The notes under the pieces: model-generated
The model's input: only the letters and a program-made list of their open reading frames with translations
Databases searched by the model: none
What the model was told of the DNA's origin: nothing
Origin: Chondrus crispus
Taxonomy: Eukaryota > Rhodophyta > Florideophyceae > Gigartinales > Gigartinaceae
DNA length: 64,000 nucleotides
Direction: 5' to 3'
Assembly: GCF_000350225.1 (NCBI RefSeq)
Contig: NW_005178745.1
Coordinates: 244,793 to 308,792 of the forward strand
Made by a program: the position numbers and the translations under genes
Part shown: positions 21,652 through 33,481 of the stretch, piece by piece
How positions within the stretch are numbered: position 1 is the stretch's first letter
How the letters are laid out: the number at the start of each line of letters is the position of its first letter

Positions 21652-22336
21652 TGTAGTGCAATGTGCCTGACAGGCCGCGAACACAGTCCGACCGTCAAAC
21701 AAAAAGAAGAAAAACATGAACAGAAACAACCACTGCCGATGGCACGCGCTACGGAGCGTTCGAGACTCCCTTTCCCCTTGTGTGGGCTTGCGGCCAACAG
21801 TCGCTCTACTCCGACGGGGGGTAAGGAAAGATGCCCGGCCCGGGAGGATAATGGTGGTAGAGACTTGTTAAGACTTGAGTGCTCGGCGAGTGCGGGTTGG
21901 GCTTGTCTACGAGAATGTAACCGCGGTTCGCTGGGTTGTAAGGCCAATGCTCGACGAGCGTCTTCAGCACCTTGCGTATAATTCAAGGTCTTCGACGGGG
22001 GCTTGTTCAGCACTACCCGACGGGATCGTAACCGTGTAGCAACGCTACTACCGACGTGTTGCCCGATGGCTAAAACACCCTCACCAGCGCGATCGCGATC
22101 GCGGTTGGTGGTACCAACTCTGTCTTATACAGTAAGACCTTCGACGGAGGCGTCGTTACAACAGCCTTCTTACGGGACTTGAAACAGTAGCAGCGCTACA
22201 CAACGTGTTGCCCGACGGCTAAAACTCCTACACCGGATCGGTTGCAACCAATGCCGATGGCACCAACAGATTGAAAAGGATAGAGGCAGAAATAGAAATG
22301 GATAGGGAATAGAGATAGAAATAGGAATGGTAAAGG
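21652..22336 (-). mobile_element. 5' LTR part of chromovirus A
   Basis: It starts at the TGTAGTGCAATGTGCC end shared by all A/B-family LTRs and abuts the putative primer-binding block. It matches the LTR at 22903-24035 in order but with many differences, so it is an older copy. Its outer part is replaced by another LTR in the opposite orientation. Confidence 0.8.
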
Positions 22337-22902
22337 TGTAGTGCAATACCCGTCTCAGGTAGAGGGGTGAAATGAAGTGAAAAAGGAAATTTTTTGGATA
22401 CTGTAGTCCGGGTTGGGGGACACACGTGTGCGACGAAGCGCACGATTATTTTAATTATTTAATTTATTTACTAATTAGATCTAGAATCTAGAGCCGGGAG
22501 CTACTGTACTCGCCCCGGCGGGGCTCTATATAACTTAGCCCTTTGACCGAACAAGTCAATAAACCAACCCGAGTTTCCGTAGTTGAATGTCGCCTTGGTC
22601 GAAGTCCGTCTGTACCAAGACGCCCCCTTTTACCTAAGCCTACGGCATCCTCTATTTCTCGGAGGTTCCCTTTTCTTTTTCCTTTATTTCCCTATCCTTT
22701 TCTATCTCTAATTCTACCTATTTTTCCCTTATCTTGTGTTGGTGCCATCGGCCTCGGTTGCGACCGAACCGGTGTAGGTGTCTATGCCATCGGGCGACAC
22801 AGTTGACGTAGCGCTGCTACTGTGACCCATTTTCCGACGGAGACTGTTGCAACGACGTCTCCCTCGAAGGGCTCCGTCGTCTTACGAGCCAGTGTTGGTG
22901 CC
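22337..22902 (+). mobile_element. Inverted A/B-family LTR fragment
   Basis: It begins TGTAGTGCAATACC in plus orientation, the opposite of the two flanking LTRs. It has a TATA-like CTATATAA at 22525-22532 and ends inside the internal repeats, where the next LTR starts. Confidence 0.75.
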
Positions 22903-24035
22903 TGTAGTGCAATGTGCCTGTCAGGCCGGAACCAGGGTCCAACGGTCCAGCGACAACACAACCAACAAACAACAACCAGCAAGAGTTGCCGACGGCACAG
23001 CCCTACGGAGTGTCCGATTCTCCCTTTCCCTTTAAGTGGGTTTGCGGCCCACAGTAGCTCAAGTCCCTGAAAGGGGAGGGCAAAAGGAAGAGGCCCGCCC
23101 CGGGACGAATGGTGGTAGAGTCTTGTACAGGCAGTCGCTCGGCGAGTTCGGGGTGGTAATTAGGAAGCCGGGCCCGATGGGTCGTAAATCCAATGCTCGC
23201 GGAGCACCTGTTACACCTTATACCCTTGATAAGGTCTTCGACGGGGGCGTCGCAACGCAGCCCGTCGGGAATTAGCAAACACGTAGCAGCGCTACACCTC
23301 CGTACTGCCCGATGGCAAAGTACCGACACCGGAACGGTCGCAACCTGTATCCGATGGAACCAACACTGTCCGGTATACACTACAGGACCTTCGAGGGAAA
23401 CGTCGTTGCAACAGCCTCCGTCGGTGAACGTAAACAAGTAGCAGCGCTACACCCACGTGTCGCCCGATGGTCAAGACACCTACACCGGTCCGGTCGCGAC
23501 CAAAGCCGATGGCACCAACAACAAACAACAGAACCAACACAAGAGCGCGATGACTCCAGTCGTCACAATGTGGATCGCAATCAGGCACTGTGGAACCAAC
23601 ACAAGATGAGGGAATAGAAATAGAAATAGAGATAGAAATAGAAAAGGATAGGTGAAATAAAGGAAAAGGAAAGGGAACCCCCGAGCGCAAAGGATAACGT
23701 AATCTGTGGTAAAAGGGAGCGTCTTGGGAAAGACGGACTTCGACCAAGGCGATATTCAACTCTGGCAACTCGGGTTACCTTTACTGACTTGGTCGTCAGA
23801 GGGCTAAGGTATATATCGCGCCGCCGGAGCCACTACAGTGGCTCGCGGCGCTAGATCCTAGATCTAATCTAGTGTCAGCAAAATTAATGCCAACTAATTA
23901 ACTAAATAAAATAAAATAATTAAAAATTAAAACTGTGCAGTTATTCACACGTGTGTCCCCCCACCCGGACTACTTTTCATATCCAAATATTTTCCTCTCT
24001 TTTCACCCCCCTTTTCAGGTGCGTATTGCACTACA
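22903..24035 (-). mobile_element. Complete A/B-family LTR, 1133 bp
   Basis: It runs from TGTAGTGCAATGTGCC to GCGTATTGCACTACA (plus-strand reading), so in its own minus orientation it starts TGTAGTGCAATACGC and ends TTGCACTACA. It is almost identical to the element B LTR at 36977-38115. The flanking 5 bp do not match, so no target duplication is visible. A TATA-like TATATAT lies at 23810-23816 with a G/C-rich hairpin (GCCACTACAGTGGC) just upstream in its own orientation. Confidence 0.85.
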
Positions 24036-24158
24036 TATCCCCCTTCCGAGCGCTCTTGTACGCCGCTCCGCCATCGTATAATCTCCTCGCCGTTTTTGTC
24101 ATAACCCTACACCGCCGTGTCCGGTATTCGGTGAAAGTGCAAGAGCAAGACGGGCCCC

Positions 24159-26123
24159 ATGTTTCCTTCATCCCCGAGCCACTCGAGTGGTGGTACCAAA
24201 CGCAAGCGTCCCGGCGTGGGCTTTTCTTCCACTTCCCACGACCCTCTAAGTCTTCCTTCCATCCCTCGATTTCCCCCTGATTCCCAACATGCCGGCCCTG
24301 TCGGCCACATCGATTCCGGTCCTAACACTCCGTCCTCGCGTCGATACCCTACTGCGTCGGAGCTCCACGATAAGGCCATGCGCCTTAATCCTGAGCTTTT
24401 TGCTTCCGCTAAATGGTTCTCGGTGATCGGTGTATGCGCCTTCGATGACATTGCTCACTCGTTCGCCGAATGCGCCGGTACGCTTCCAGGACAAATCCCC
24501 CTTCAAGCTATTCGGTCTTACGATTGGTTGGCTCGCATCGCCATTCCTCCCTCCATCCTGTGTCACACTCCGCCTCGTGGTCGTGCGGTGTTATCGACCC
24601 GCTTCATGACCGCTGTGTGTGACAGGCTTGAGCTGCCATTGACGCAGGATCTCATCCCTGAGGAATTCGGTTGTGACACGTGGCAATTTCGCACCGAGGG
24701 CGAGCGGTCTTACCTCGATAACATGTTGGCCTGGACCTCCGATAGCCCTCCTCGTGAAGCTAACCGTCTTTGGTTCAACCAACGGACCGTCTCGGGCGAC
24801 GCTATGATGTGGACCAGCCCCATAATTCCGGCTAATTTCCGACTTATCAAGCGGGGTACCATCCCTTTCTTCCAGCACACAGTGCGCTTCGAACGCCGTA
24901 TTCGATCTGACACGGGTTATTTTGTGGCCTACCAGATGTTGGAGGCGCGCGAAATCTCGAGGTCCCATTACGCGAATCGTTACCAGCGTATTCCGTCGTG
25001 GTGGAGCCAATTTGAGGTCTGCCAAGGCTTTTGGGCTGAGCTCGGCCCTGTGTACACGTATTACGGAAGGTATTTACGTGATCCTCGACACGGCCTTTGG
25101 GTAGTCTTCCTCACAGAGTGGTGTACCAAAGTGGCAGTGACCCTCCTGTAGGAGACCTACGACTGCTGGAGGTTGTGGTACTTGCCTCCCCAGCTCATCA
25201 GCGTCATGCAACGCCTCGATTATTCGATTCCCCTGGGCGGTGCTGATGCAGACACCGAACTGCACTCTCTCCTCGATAAAATAGAGGAGGTCGATTGGGA
25301 CTCGATACCGCGTCAAAATTCCTCTCGTTCCTTCGTCCGGCAACGCCCCTCCTTCTCTCCTGGTCGTGCTCATCGTGGTGCGGGGGACTACGCTTGGTTT
25401 AACCCCTGGACGGGATCGCAATGTTCTTGCGACGAGGCGCGTCTGAGTCGGCAGTATGGGAGTCGGACGCCCGTTCCGGGTGAATTGCCCGTCTTCCTTG
25501 CGGATCCCCGCGAGCGCGACCTCTGCCCCAGCGAACCTTTGCGTTCTCGCCCTGTATTACCGATCTTACCGACTTCACTTCCTGTCGATCCGGCCGGCCC
25601 CACTCTCCCCGTGAATGCTTCGATAAGGGCGACGAGAGCCCCTGAGTGTGAGGAGGTCAAATCCCCTTTGCGGTCTCATTCACCTCCACTGGCCAGGTGT
25701 CAACCTCTATCAGAGACGAGAGAGGTCCCCTCGTCATCTAGCCGGACCGACAATCTGTCCGTGGTCGCAGCCCCAAAAAGGAAGGCAAATTCTTCGTCCC
25801 TTACTCCCTTGGCTCCTCCTGCACCGGCTTCCCCTGTGTACGTCTCAGCTCGTCCCCCTTCTCCTGCGGCTGTTCCAGTTGCCTCCCCCTTGCCACCCAT
25901 CATCGACGCAGTCCAATCGACCAGGGGAGGTTCGACCTCCCCGTCCTCTCCAGATATCATCAAAAAGAACGATGGCGCCGCCAGCGTCTATCGCACATTG
26001 CTCCGTGCTCACGGAATAAACGAGGGAGCTCTTCGAGGAGCGTCCCTTGTTGACCTGCGCTTACTGGCACAACTTGTCGCCTCACTTCCAAAGAAAAAAT
26101 CATTGGATGAATTGTCCCATTGA
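24159..26123 (+). CDS. Unrecognised long coding region, two back-to-back frames
   Basis: Frames 24159-25151 (330 codons, ATG start) and 25173-26123 (316 codons, no ATG at the open start) are in the same reading frame with one stop codon between them. The first has a Ser/Pro-rich basic N-terminus (GGTKRKRPGVGF) and then a globular Trp/Tyr-rich region (residues about 60-325). The second is Pro/Ser-rich and likely disordered, ending in a short helical segment (RTLLRAHGINEGALRGASLVDLRLLAQLV). I recognise no family. It starts about 120 bp past an LTR edge, so it may belong to an unidentified mobile element rather than be a host gene. Confidence 0.5.
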
Positions 26124-27588
26124 CCCATTGCCGATGGTAGCGTCCTGTCGATCCATTTTCGGATCATTGTCCTCTGAGAGTGTCGTCTCATCGTCGACAC
26201 TTCCCTTCTTTCCATCGAAAATAAATTGCATTTCCTTCTCCTATCAACTTCCTCCTCTTTTTTCATACGCCCCGTCGCCGCGGTCGCATCTTCTTCTCTC
26301 CACTTTCCTTCTCTTTTCCTCGTTACTGTCTCCCTTCTCTTATCCACTTTCCGTGCACCCCTGCGCTCCTTCCTAACACATCGTCCCTTGACGTCAAATT
26401 TTCCTTCTTGCTCATAGCTACAGTAGTTTTCTCATCGCCCCAAAAAACCCCCAGGAAGAATGCAGTGACTTTTTGCGTTCCACACACAAAGCCTTGCGTA
26501 AGTCTCCCTTAAATCAAAATTCCAGGGCTCTGACGATCATTCTCTCTGATGGGGTGCGCTCATCGTAAATGTAGTTGCCAACCCGGTGGCGATCGGGGTC
26601 GTCCCTTCCCGATCTTGCCGTTTTGATGGGGTGCCACTCTGGCCACGTAGGCTTCTTAAGCCTATCAACTAACCCAGCTCGTTCGCGGCGGCGATGTCGT
26701 CGGCATGTCTCCGACGTCTTATCTCGCAAACTCTGCTCATCAAAGAGCGCTTCAACCCCTGTCAATAAAAAGGGTCATTCTGCTTCACCCGTTTTTTTTG
26801 TGCCTCATTTTCCTACTAAGTAGGGAATTCTTCCCGTCTCCATTGACCTCCTTTTCCCTACAAACAGGCCTTGATGTTTGTGAAGAGAGGAATTTAATTT
26901 TCCCTCCCCTCGCGTCATCCTCCAGCGCACCGTCTCTTCGCCTACTCTCCTTTCCTCTTTGTTCTACCGTTTTTTTCATCTCAGCGAGTGACTCGATCCG
27001 TTGAGCTTGAGCTTGGCCGTCCTGCGTGCATCCGTGTTTCTGCACGGATCGAAGTGGGTGTGAAGTTCCTGGTCCTCAGGGCGTCGCGCCACTATCAATT
27101 TGTCCAAACGAGAGGTACTCTCAGTAATTGCGCATAGTCTCTCAGACGTCATCGCCGACGTTCGTCACGTTTTCGGATCCAGAGAATCAACTGTCATCAT
27201 CATGCATCCCTTTTGTCCGTTGCGATCGTTCCTCTCGTACGTCAACACTCGGCCTGGAGGCTCCAGACTCCACACCAAGCTGCATTACCTTCTCCTCCTT
27301 GGACGACGATAAGACCCTGTTCACCTCGTGAGAGATTAGTTCTCACAATGAGCTCCGGTTGACGTAATTTGGGTGCTCCCATCGGACGCTGTCGTCATGT
27401 GATGACCGTGAGCCGGTCCTAATCGAAGCGTATGCCTCTCAAAATCACTAGCTCTTGGTACACGTGGACACGATAACCGCACCTGTAACCGGGGCGCGAA
27501 CCGTTACCTGTCTACCGAGGACTTGTCCGAACCTCTCAAGTCCTCCTCACGCATCGCGTCGTCTTACGGCTGGCACCAACCACGCTCT
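26124..27588. other. Pyrimidine-rich stretch with no recognised feature
   Basis: Long C/T-rich runs follow the unrecognised frames. I see no coding motif, RNA gene or repeat edge. Confidence 0.4.
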
Positions 27589-27999
27589 TCAATCTCGTCG
27601 CCGATTGGCGCTTTGGGACGAGCCGGATCCTTCACCAAAGTTATTCTCAATACCCTTTTGTCTCCAGCTGTCCTGCTGATCCCGTACCGTCTGACAAGAA
27701 ATCTCTTTCACGCATTCCACGGCGGTTTTCTGATGCTGTGCAGCCTTCCTCACCAACACTTCGACTACCTCCCGGGTGTTAAAAAGTGAATTACCCAGCT
27801 CAATCACCCGTTCCCCGTCCGACAACTCACGGCAAACATTCTCGAGAAAGTACCGATTCGCCGCGTCGTCGGCTTCAGCGCTTGGATCTTCCACCCTTGA
27901 CTCCTCCTCTTCCTCACAGTGTACGCGTCCCGAAATCCTCCTCTTGAAGTAACACTGTCTTTTCATCCTCTTCTTGGGTGCTCTCATTTTCGCCCTCAC
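27589..27999 (-). CDS. Unrecognised short ORF with protein-like composition
   Basis: The frame (136 codons) is charged and helix-prone (RYFLENVCRELSDGERVIELG, VVEVLVRKAAQHQKTAVECV), unlike the low-complexity shadow frames around it. Another minus-strand frame at 29549-29809 begins with a similarly plausible segment (QQVYEESKGDVEEAIIFEIN). They could be remnants of one decayed gene. I recognise no family, and it may not be a gene. Confidence 0.25.
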   Translation of the reverse strand: MRAKMRAPKKRMKRQCYFKRRISGRVHCEEEEESRVEDPSAEADDAANRYFLENVCRELSDGERVIELGNSLFNTREVVEVLVRKAAQHQKTAVECVKEISCQTVRDQQDSWRQKGIENNFGEGSGSSQSANRRRD

Positions 28000-30160
28000 C
28001 CGTGCAGCTCATGTCTCATTTTTCCTTCTCTTATCCTCCCCTGCTCTTCTCCCTCTTCTTAGTCGATCCACGCACCGACCTCTGCCATTTCCTTGAAACG
28101 TTTTCCTCCCCATGTCACAACGCTTCCCGCTTGTTCAGGGATACGGATAAAATTTCGAATCTCCATTTTTTGTGGCTTGTTGGCGTACGGAACAGCGCGT
28201 GCGATGATACCGTCCTAATCGTAAGATCGTGACTTTTGTCGGTGTGCGCCGCGTTCTCTAGGTCACAAGACAAAAAAAGACAAACAGAAAGAAAGAAAGA
28301 AAATTAAGCAGTAGTTGATCGTCGGTGATCAGTAAGTGGGTGTGGCGGGCGCGTTAGAAAAACTACGCGAGGATCAGAGTTCATCGGAACCGAGAGGCTT
28401 ATCGATATCTTCAGTTAAGCTGTGCTTCTTCGATTCGCCGCATCATTGGAGACAGTAGGGTCCCTCTGCCCTCGCTTGTGAATACAGCCGACGACTGACG
28501 TCGCTCTCTTTTTCGACATCCCGCACGGGACGGGCACGCTCCACTCTTTCCTGCTGGTATCTTCGCATGGCGGGGGGTACGGACTTGTGCGCGCTGTTGG
28601 CACCCCTCTTTTTGTTGTCTAAGTACCCGGCGCCTCCTGCGCTCCATTTGACATGCCTTCCTAAATTTTGCTTCAAAATTCCGGATGTGGTTCTGCGTTC
28701 CACTTGGGCATCGCGACACTTGTCGATCTGCACGGGGGGGTGTTGCGGTGTACTCGGAGGTGTCCCGCGGCTTACGCGATGGGCCATCCAACGACAACTG
28801 CCTGCCCTTCGGACTCTCCCCTCGCATCGTGGTGCATCTCTTCATCCTCAAGAGGTACGCCTCCCACGCCTCCCACACTCGTTCCTGTCAATACCTTAGC
28901 CTCGTCGCACATCTCATCGCCCACTTCCTCATGCTTCGCCTTGCCCGCACGCGCATGCACATCAGCTATATCCTTTGAACACCTTCTCCCTCGACTCGAA
29001 GGTAACCCACTCGTCCGTCTGACGCACCCCCGTGTCCACCGTGGAGGACGGTAGTCTGCTGCTCCTTTCCCTGTTGCTCCTCACGGTATCAGCGAGAACA
29101 GCCAACTTGCGCGGGATATTCGGGTGTATAGCATTCGCGACCGACACAACCTAATCGGTAGGCCTACACACGCGACTGCAGAACCACGCTTGTTCCTTGA
29201 CTTACCCCCTTTCAAAGGCGTTCCGCTCTCCCATTTATGCTGCCGTCTGGTTGCCACCAGACACTTCCTCAATCACTCACAGCCCTTCAACCAGCCGTCG
29301 GCCATTTCAGCCCTTCCCCAACGACCTGAAGTACGCCCCTCCGGGAAACTCTGCCTTAATCTCATCGTCGTGTGCGGTCACTCGAAGAGCACACGTCTTC
29401 CGGACTCCGTCCTGTCTCACGGCGTTCGCTACATACATATATAATTTTCTAATCTAACTAATGTCACCTGGTTGGCCATCAACGTCGTGCATCCCTTTTT
29501 CTTTTCTTTTCTTGTCAGTGGACGACTTGGCTCACCTTCCTCATTCTCTTAGGTGCCCCGGACGGTGCCCGGGGCTGTGTCTTCGACATCAAAAAAACAA
29601 AAAGAAACAAAACCGAAGCAAAGAAAAGGAAAAGAAAAGAAAAAAGAGAGGTCTTCGTTATGACCCGGTGAGAATCCCGCGACGCGGGTGTCGGCCGCAA
29701 CCTTGTCAAAGGCGGAATTGATCTCGAAGATTATCGCCTCTTCAACGTCCCCCTTGGACTCCTCATAGACCTGCTGACCGACCTCCGCGGTGCGTGGTCG
29801 TGTCTCCAACGTTTCAAAAATAAAATAGAATAGAACAACACAAAAGCAATCACAAATAAAACAAAAACGAGACCGAACTGTTGTGAAGGTAAGAGTGAAA
29901 AAGGTGGATTATCCAGTCCATTTCCACGTTCTTCCAGCGTTCTTTCTTCTCTTGGCACCCCGTTACGCGACTTCCGACCTGAGTATCTCATCACGACGCT
30001 CATCCTACTCGTGCGCGCGCTGCCTCTACTTGCGGGTGGCTATCTGAAGGTCCCTCACCTGGTTTGTTCCATCTCATCGTTCCCCTTTTCTTGACCCTCA
30101 GGTCGGCTCGCTCTGCCCAGTGCGGATTACCGCACTGACACTGACATGTGAAATTCTTGG
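28000..30160. other. Stretch with no recognised feature
   Basis: Mixed sequence with an A-rich purine run at about 29585-29650. The 3' LTR expected at the left end of chromovirus B is not found here. Confidence 0.4.
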
Positions 30161-30166
30161 TTACCA

Positions 30167-33100
30167 CTATCCTGATTGCGCTTGCGCGACCTGCGCGGGC
30201 AACGATAATCTTTTCCGTCGGAAATACGTGACGGCCGCGCTGCGGGGCAATTGCTCAACGGGTTCCCACGTTGCGTCCTTGAGGGTATACCCATACCATC
30301 TCACTTTGAGAAATAATTTCTCCCCGTCGTAGCCGTGGTCCACGATCTTGTCGATCACATACTCCTGACTCCCGGCTTCTTCTTCCTGCGTGTCCAACTG
30401 TCCGTCCCCCTTCCGAAGAGTCAGCGACTTATCCTCGTCCTGCCCTTCCGAACCTCCCATTTCTTGTAGACCGGGCGGGGTGCCCGTAGCTTCCTGATTT
30501 ATCAACGGTCCGTCATCCATCCTATCCTTCGCTTGCGCGGCGGGTCCTTCTCGTTCTCCGTCTGTGTTGAGGAATTGTAGCGCTTGTCGTAGCCCAACTA
30601 TCGGCGTGTAGTCCATGGGACTAGGGGCTAATTCGACTCTATCTCGCGACACGCGCTCTTCCTGGTCGCCGATGGAAATGGCGACCGTATTCTCAGTTGA
30701 CTCCTTCACTTGATATGGACCCGTACCCACTTGTGCCAACTTATGTTTCGGCTCGGTGGCCGTGCCTTGCTCTTTCCGAAGGAATACGTATGATCCTGAA
30801 GGGATGTCATACTTCGACTGGCGGAGCCTTGCGTCGAAATTTCGCTTGTAGCGCGCTTGTTCTTTCCGCAAGCTCTTACCAGCGCCTTCCATCAGGCTTT
30901 CCAACCACGACTGCCATTTCAGGTAGTACGCTCGATTCGAGCTAAATCCTTCCAAACTTGGCTGTGCTTGTAGCGCAATGCTTCTCGGCGCCCGAGCTAA
31001 CACCAGCTCGAAGGGCGCGATGTTCGTAGTTCGATGCACTTACGTGTTGTATGCGAACGTCACAGCGTCGCTAAATAGGTCCCAGTCCTTGGGATGCTCT
31101 CCAACATATTTTCGCAACGCGGAAGTCAGCGTGCGGTTAAACCTCTCAACTTGGCCGTTGGCTTGCGGGTGGTATGTAGTCGTGAACACATTGTGTATGC
31201 CGAGAATTCGACAGACGTTCTGAAAGAACCGGGCCGTGAACTGTGTTCCATTGTCGGACTGTAGCTTGACCGGCGGTTCGTACACGAATACCCAATGGTG
31301 TACGAAGGCTTGTGCGATATGCGCAGCTGATATCTTCTTCAACGGTACGGTTCGTACCAGTTTCGAGTATCGGTCGCTGATCACGAGAATATACCGATTT
31401 CCTCGTTTAGTTGTAATTAGCTCGCCCAGGATGTCGATGGCGACAAACTCCAGCGGAGCTTTGGGCGTGAACAGCTTCATTTCCTTCGTGTTTCTTCTTA
31501 ACTTCACCCTTTCCCGCGCGCATGCGGCGCAATTCTTCGCGACTGCGTAGCAGTCTAGGGCCATCGTAGGCCAATAAAAATATCTTCTCAATGTCTTGTA
31601 AAGTTTCCTGCCTCCCGGGTGGCCTGCCAATTTTGCGTAGTGGCTCAACCCTAGGACGCGGTCCTTTAACGATTGTGGTATCACCACTTGTACAAACTCC
31701 GCCGCGGTACGGCATAGAGTTCCTTCGAGTTCCTCGGTCTCCGTGCTGAACGTTCTCACCTTTCCGGCCTCCATTTCTTCCTTGATGCGGATGCAGAAGG
31801 GGTCCACGGTCTGCTCGCGAATGAGCTCCTCCGGAGTGACAGCTTGGAATTGATCGAGGCGATCAGGGGCGGTCCCCCCCTCAAGAGCGAAGATGTCGTC
31901 TAACGCGTCAAAACTGTCCTCTTCCTCCACTGTTCCCTCGGCCGGTTCGGCCATAAAGCATGGAATTTCGTCGTCGATTTCGTCGACGGTTTCTCCAGCG
32001 GTCCGTAATCTTGACAGGGCATCAGCTTGGCTGCTAGCCTTGCCCTTCTTGTACTGGATTTCGAAATCAAATTCCGTGAGGCGAAGCCTCCATCGGATTA
32101 ATCTCCCGCTGGGGTCGGTTACGTTCATCAACCACCTCAATGAAGCATGGTCGGTATGCACAATGAAGTGCTCGCCATATAGATATGGCCTTAGAGTCTG
32201 TACGGCCCAAATTACCGCTAGGCATTCTTTTTCTGATACACAATAGTTTCTCTCGGCTGCGGCTGACGTTCTTGAAAAGAACCCGATGGGTTTACGTTGC
32301 GCATCCGGATGCGTTTGAAATAATTCAGCGCCGATTTGATAGTCGCTTGCATCGGTGTCTACCGAGTAGGGTAGGTCCTTCTTCGGCAGCACCAACACCG
32401 GCGGTGCCAAGATGGCGTCCTTGAGCTTATGAAAAGCTTTTTTGCACGGTTCGTCGAATCCTTCCAACTGGACCGGTTGTCCCTTCTTCAATAGTTGATT
32501 GAGCGGATGCGCGATTTTGGCGTAATGTGGGACAAACCTGCGGTAGACGTTGCAGAGTCCCAAGAAGCTCCTGAGCTGGGTCTGCGTTTGAGGGTACCTC
32601 ACTTGTTCCAGTGCGGCGGTTCGCGCGGCGTCAACTTCCAATGTACCTGGCCGAACGACGTGGCCCAGGTACGTGATCTTTTCGACGAAAAATTCGCACT
32701 TGCGAAGCTTGAGCTTCACACCTGCCTTCTCCAATACAGAAAGTATTTCATCCACGTGCACGATGTGCTCATCCCACGACTTGCTGAAGATGATGATATC
32801 ATCAAGATATACCAGACAGCATTTCCAGCCGAACGGAGAGAGCAGGATATCCATAGCTCTCTGAAACGTCGCTGGCGCATTGGTAAGCCCGAAGGGCATT
32901 CTTGAAAAACGGTAGAGATCTGAGTGACACGAAAAAGCTGTCTTGTCGCGGTCCGCTTCCGGAATGGGCATTTGCCAATACCCTGAAATCGCGTCCAACG
33001 CAGAAAAGACCTTGGTGTCCCCCAACGAGTCCAGACACCCATCCATGCGCGGCAAAGGGTACGTGTCCTTCACCGTTACCGCGTTTAACCTGCGATAGTC

Positions 33101-33412
33101 GACACAAAAGCGCATCGATCCGTCCGGCTTGGGCACTAATAAAACGGGCGACGCCCATTCTGACTGCGCCGGCTCGATGACTACTGCTTCTAACATCTTC
33201 TGTACTTCTGCGTCCTCGACCTCCCGAGCCTTTGGACCGGCTCGGTAGGGAGCTTGTGCGATTGGCCTTGTATCCGGGGCCAGTTCATTCCGGTGGACCG
33301 TGGTGTTGATTTCACCAAGGGTCCCATCCCATATGCGGGAATATTTTTTTAGCATCCGACGGAATCTTTCGCGCAGCCGGTCCGGCACGTGGCTCAGGTC
33401 GAGCTCCTCCAC
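30167..33412 (-). CDS. Pol region of chromovirus B: RT, RNase H, integrase, chromodomain
   Basis: RT boxes include LDAISGYWQMPIPE, MPFGLTNAPATFQ and YLDDIIIFS (near 32.8 kb). RNase H begins YSVDTDASDYQIGAELFQ and continues LRWLMNVTDPSGR. Integrase has the HYAKLAGHPGG...CAACARERVK zinc region and DDE-core motifs FVAIDILGELIT, LQSDNGTQF and NGQVERFNRTL. The tail (YVIDKIVDHGYDGEK, LKVRWYGYTLKDATWEPVE) is a chromodomain with the aromatic residues expected for binding methylated histone tails, placing it among the chromoviruses. The protein copies the element and inserts it into chromatin. Confidence 0.88.
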
Positions 33413-33481
33413 GTCCGGCGGGGGAGGCTCAATCCGCCACTCCGGCTTCGTAGTTGCCGTCGCGGAGAGCCCTTCCTCCCG

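Larger units (their letters stand above)
14790..22336 (-). mobile_element. Ty3/gypsy chromovirus A (degraded)
   Basis: Gag, protease, RT, RNase H, integrase and a chromodomain-type tail lie in order on the minus strand. The right end carries part of its 5' LTR (21652-22336), followed inward by the block GTGGTCTCCAGACCTAGAAC as putative primer-binding site. Element B (30.2-38.1 kb) is a close relative. I could not find a 3' LTR on the left. It is a fossil with roughly ten breaks, clearly older than B. Confidence 0.85.

Noticed and set aside
23612-23641. GAAATA microsatellite as an independent repeat locus
   Set aside because: The same run is in the element B LTR and is part of the LTR.
28411-28878. 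Minus-strand basic frame of about 155 codons
   Set aside because: It has no recognisable domain, overlapping frames are equally open, and the area shows no gene context.
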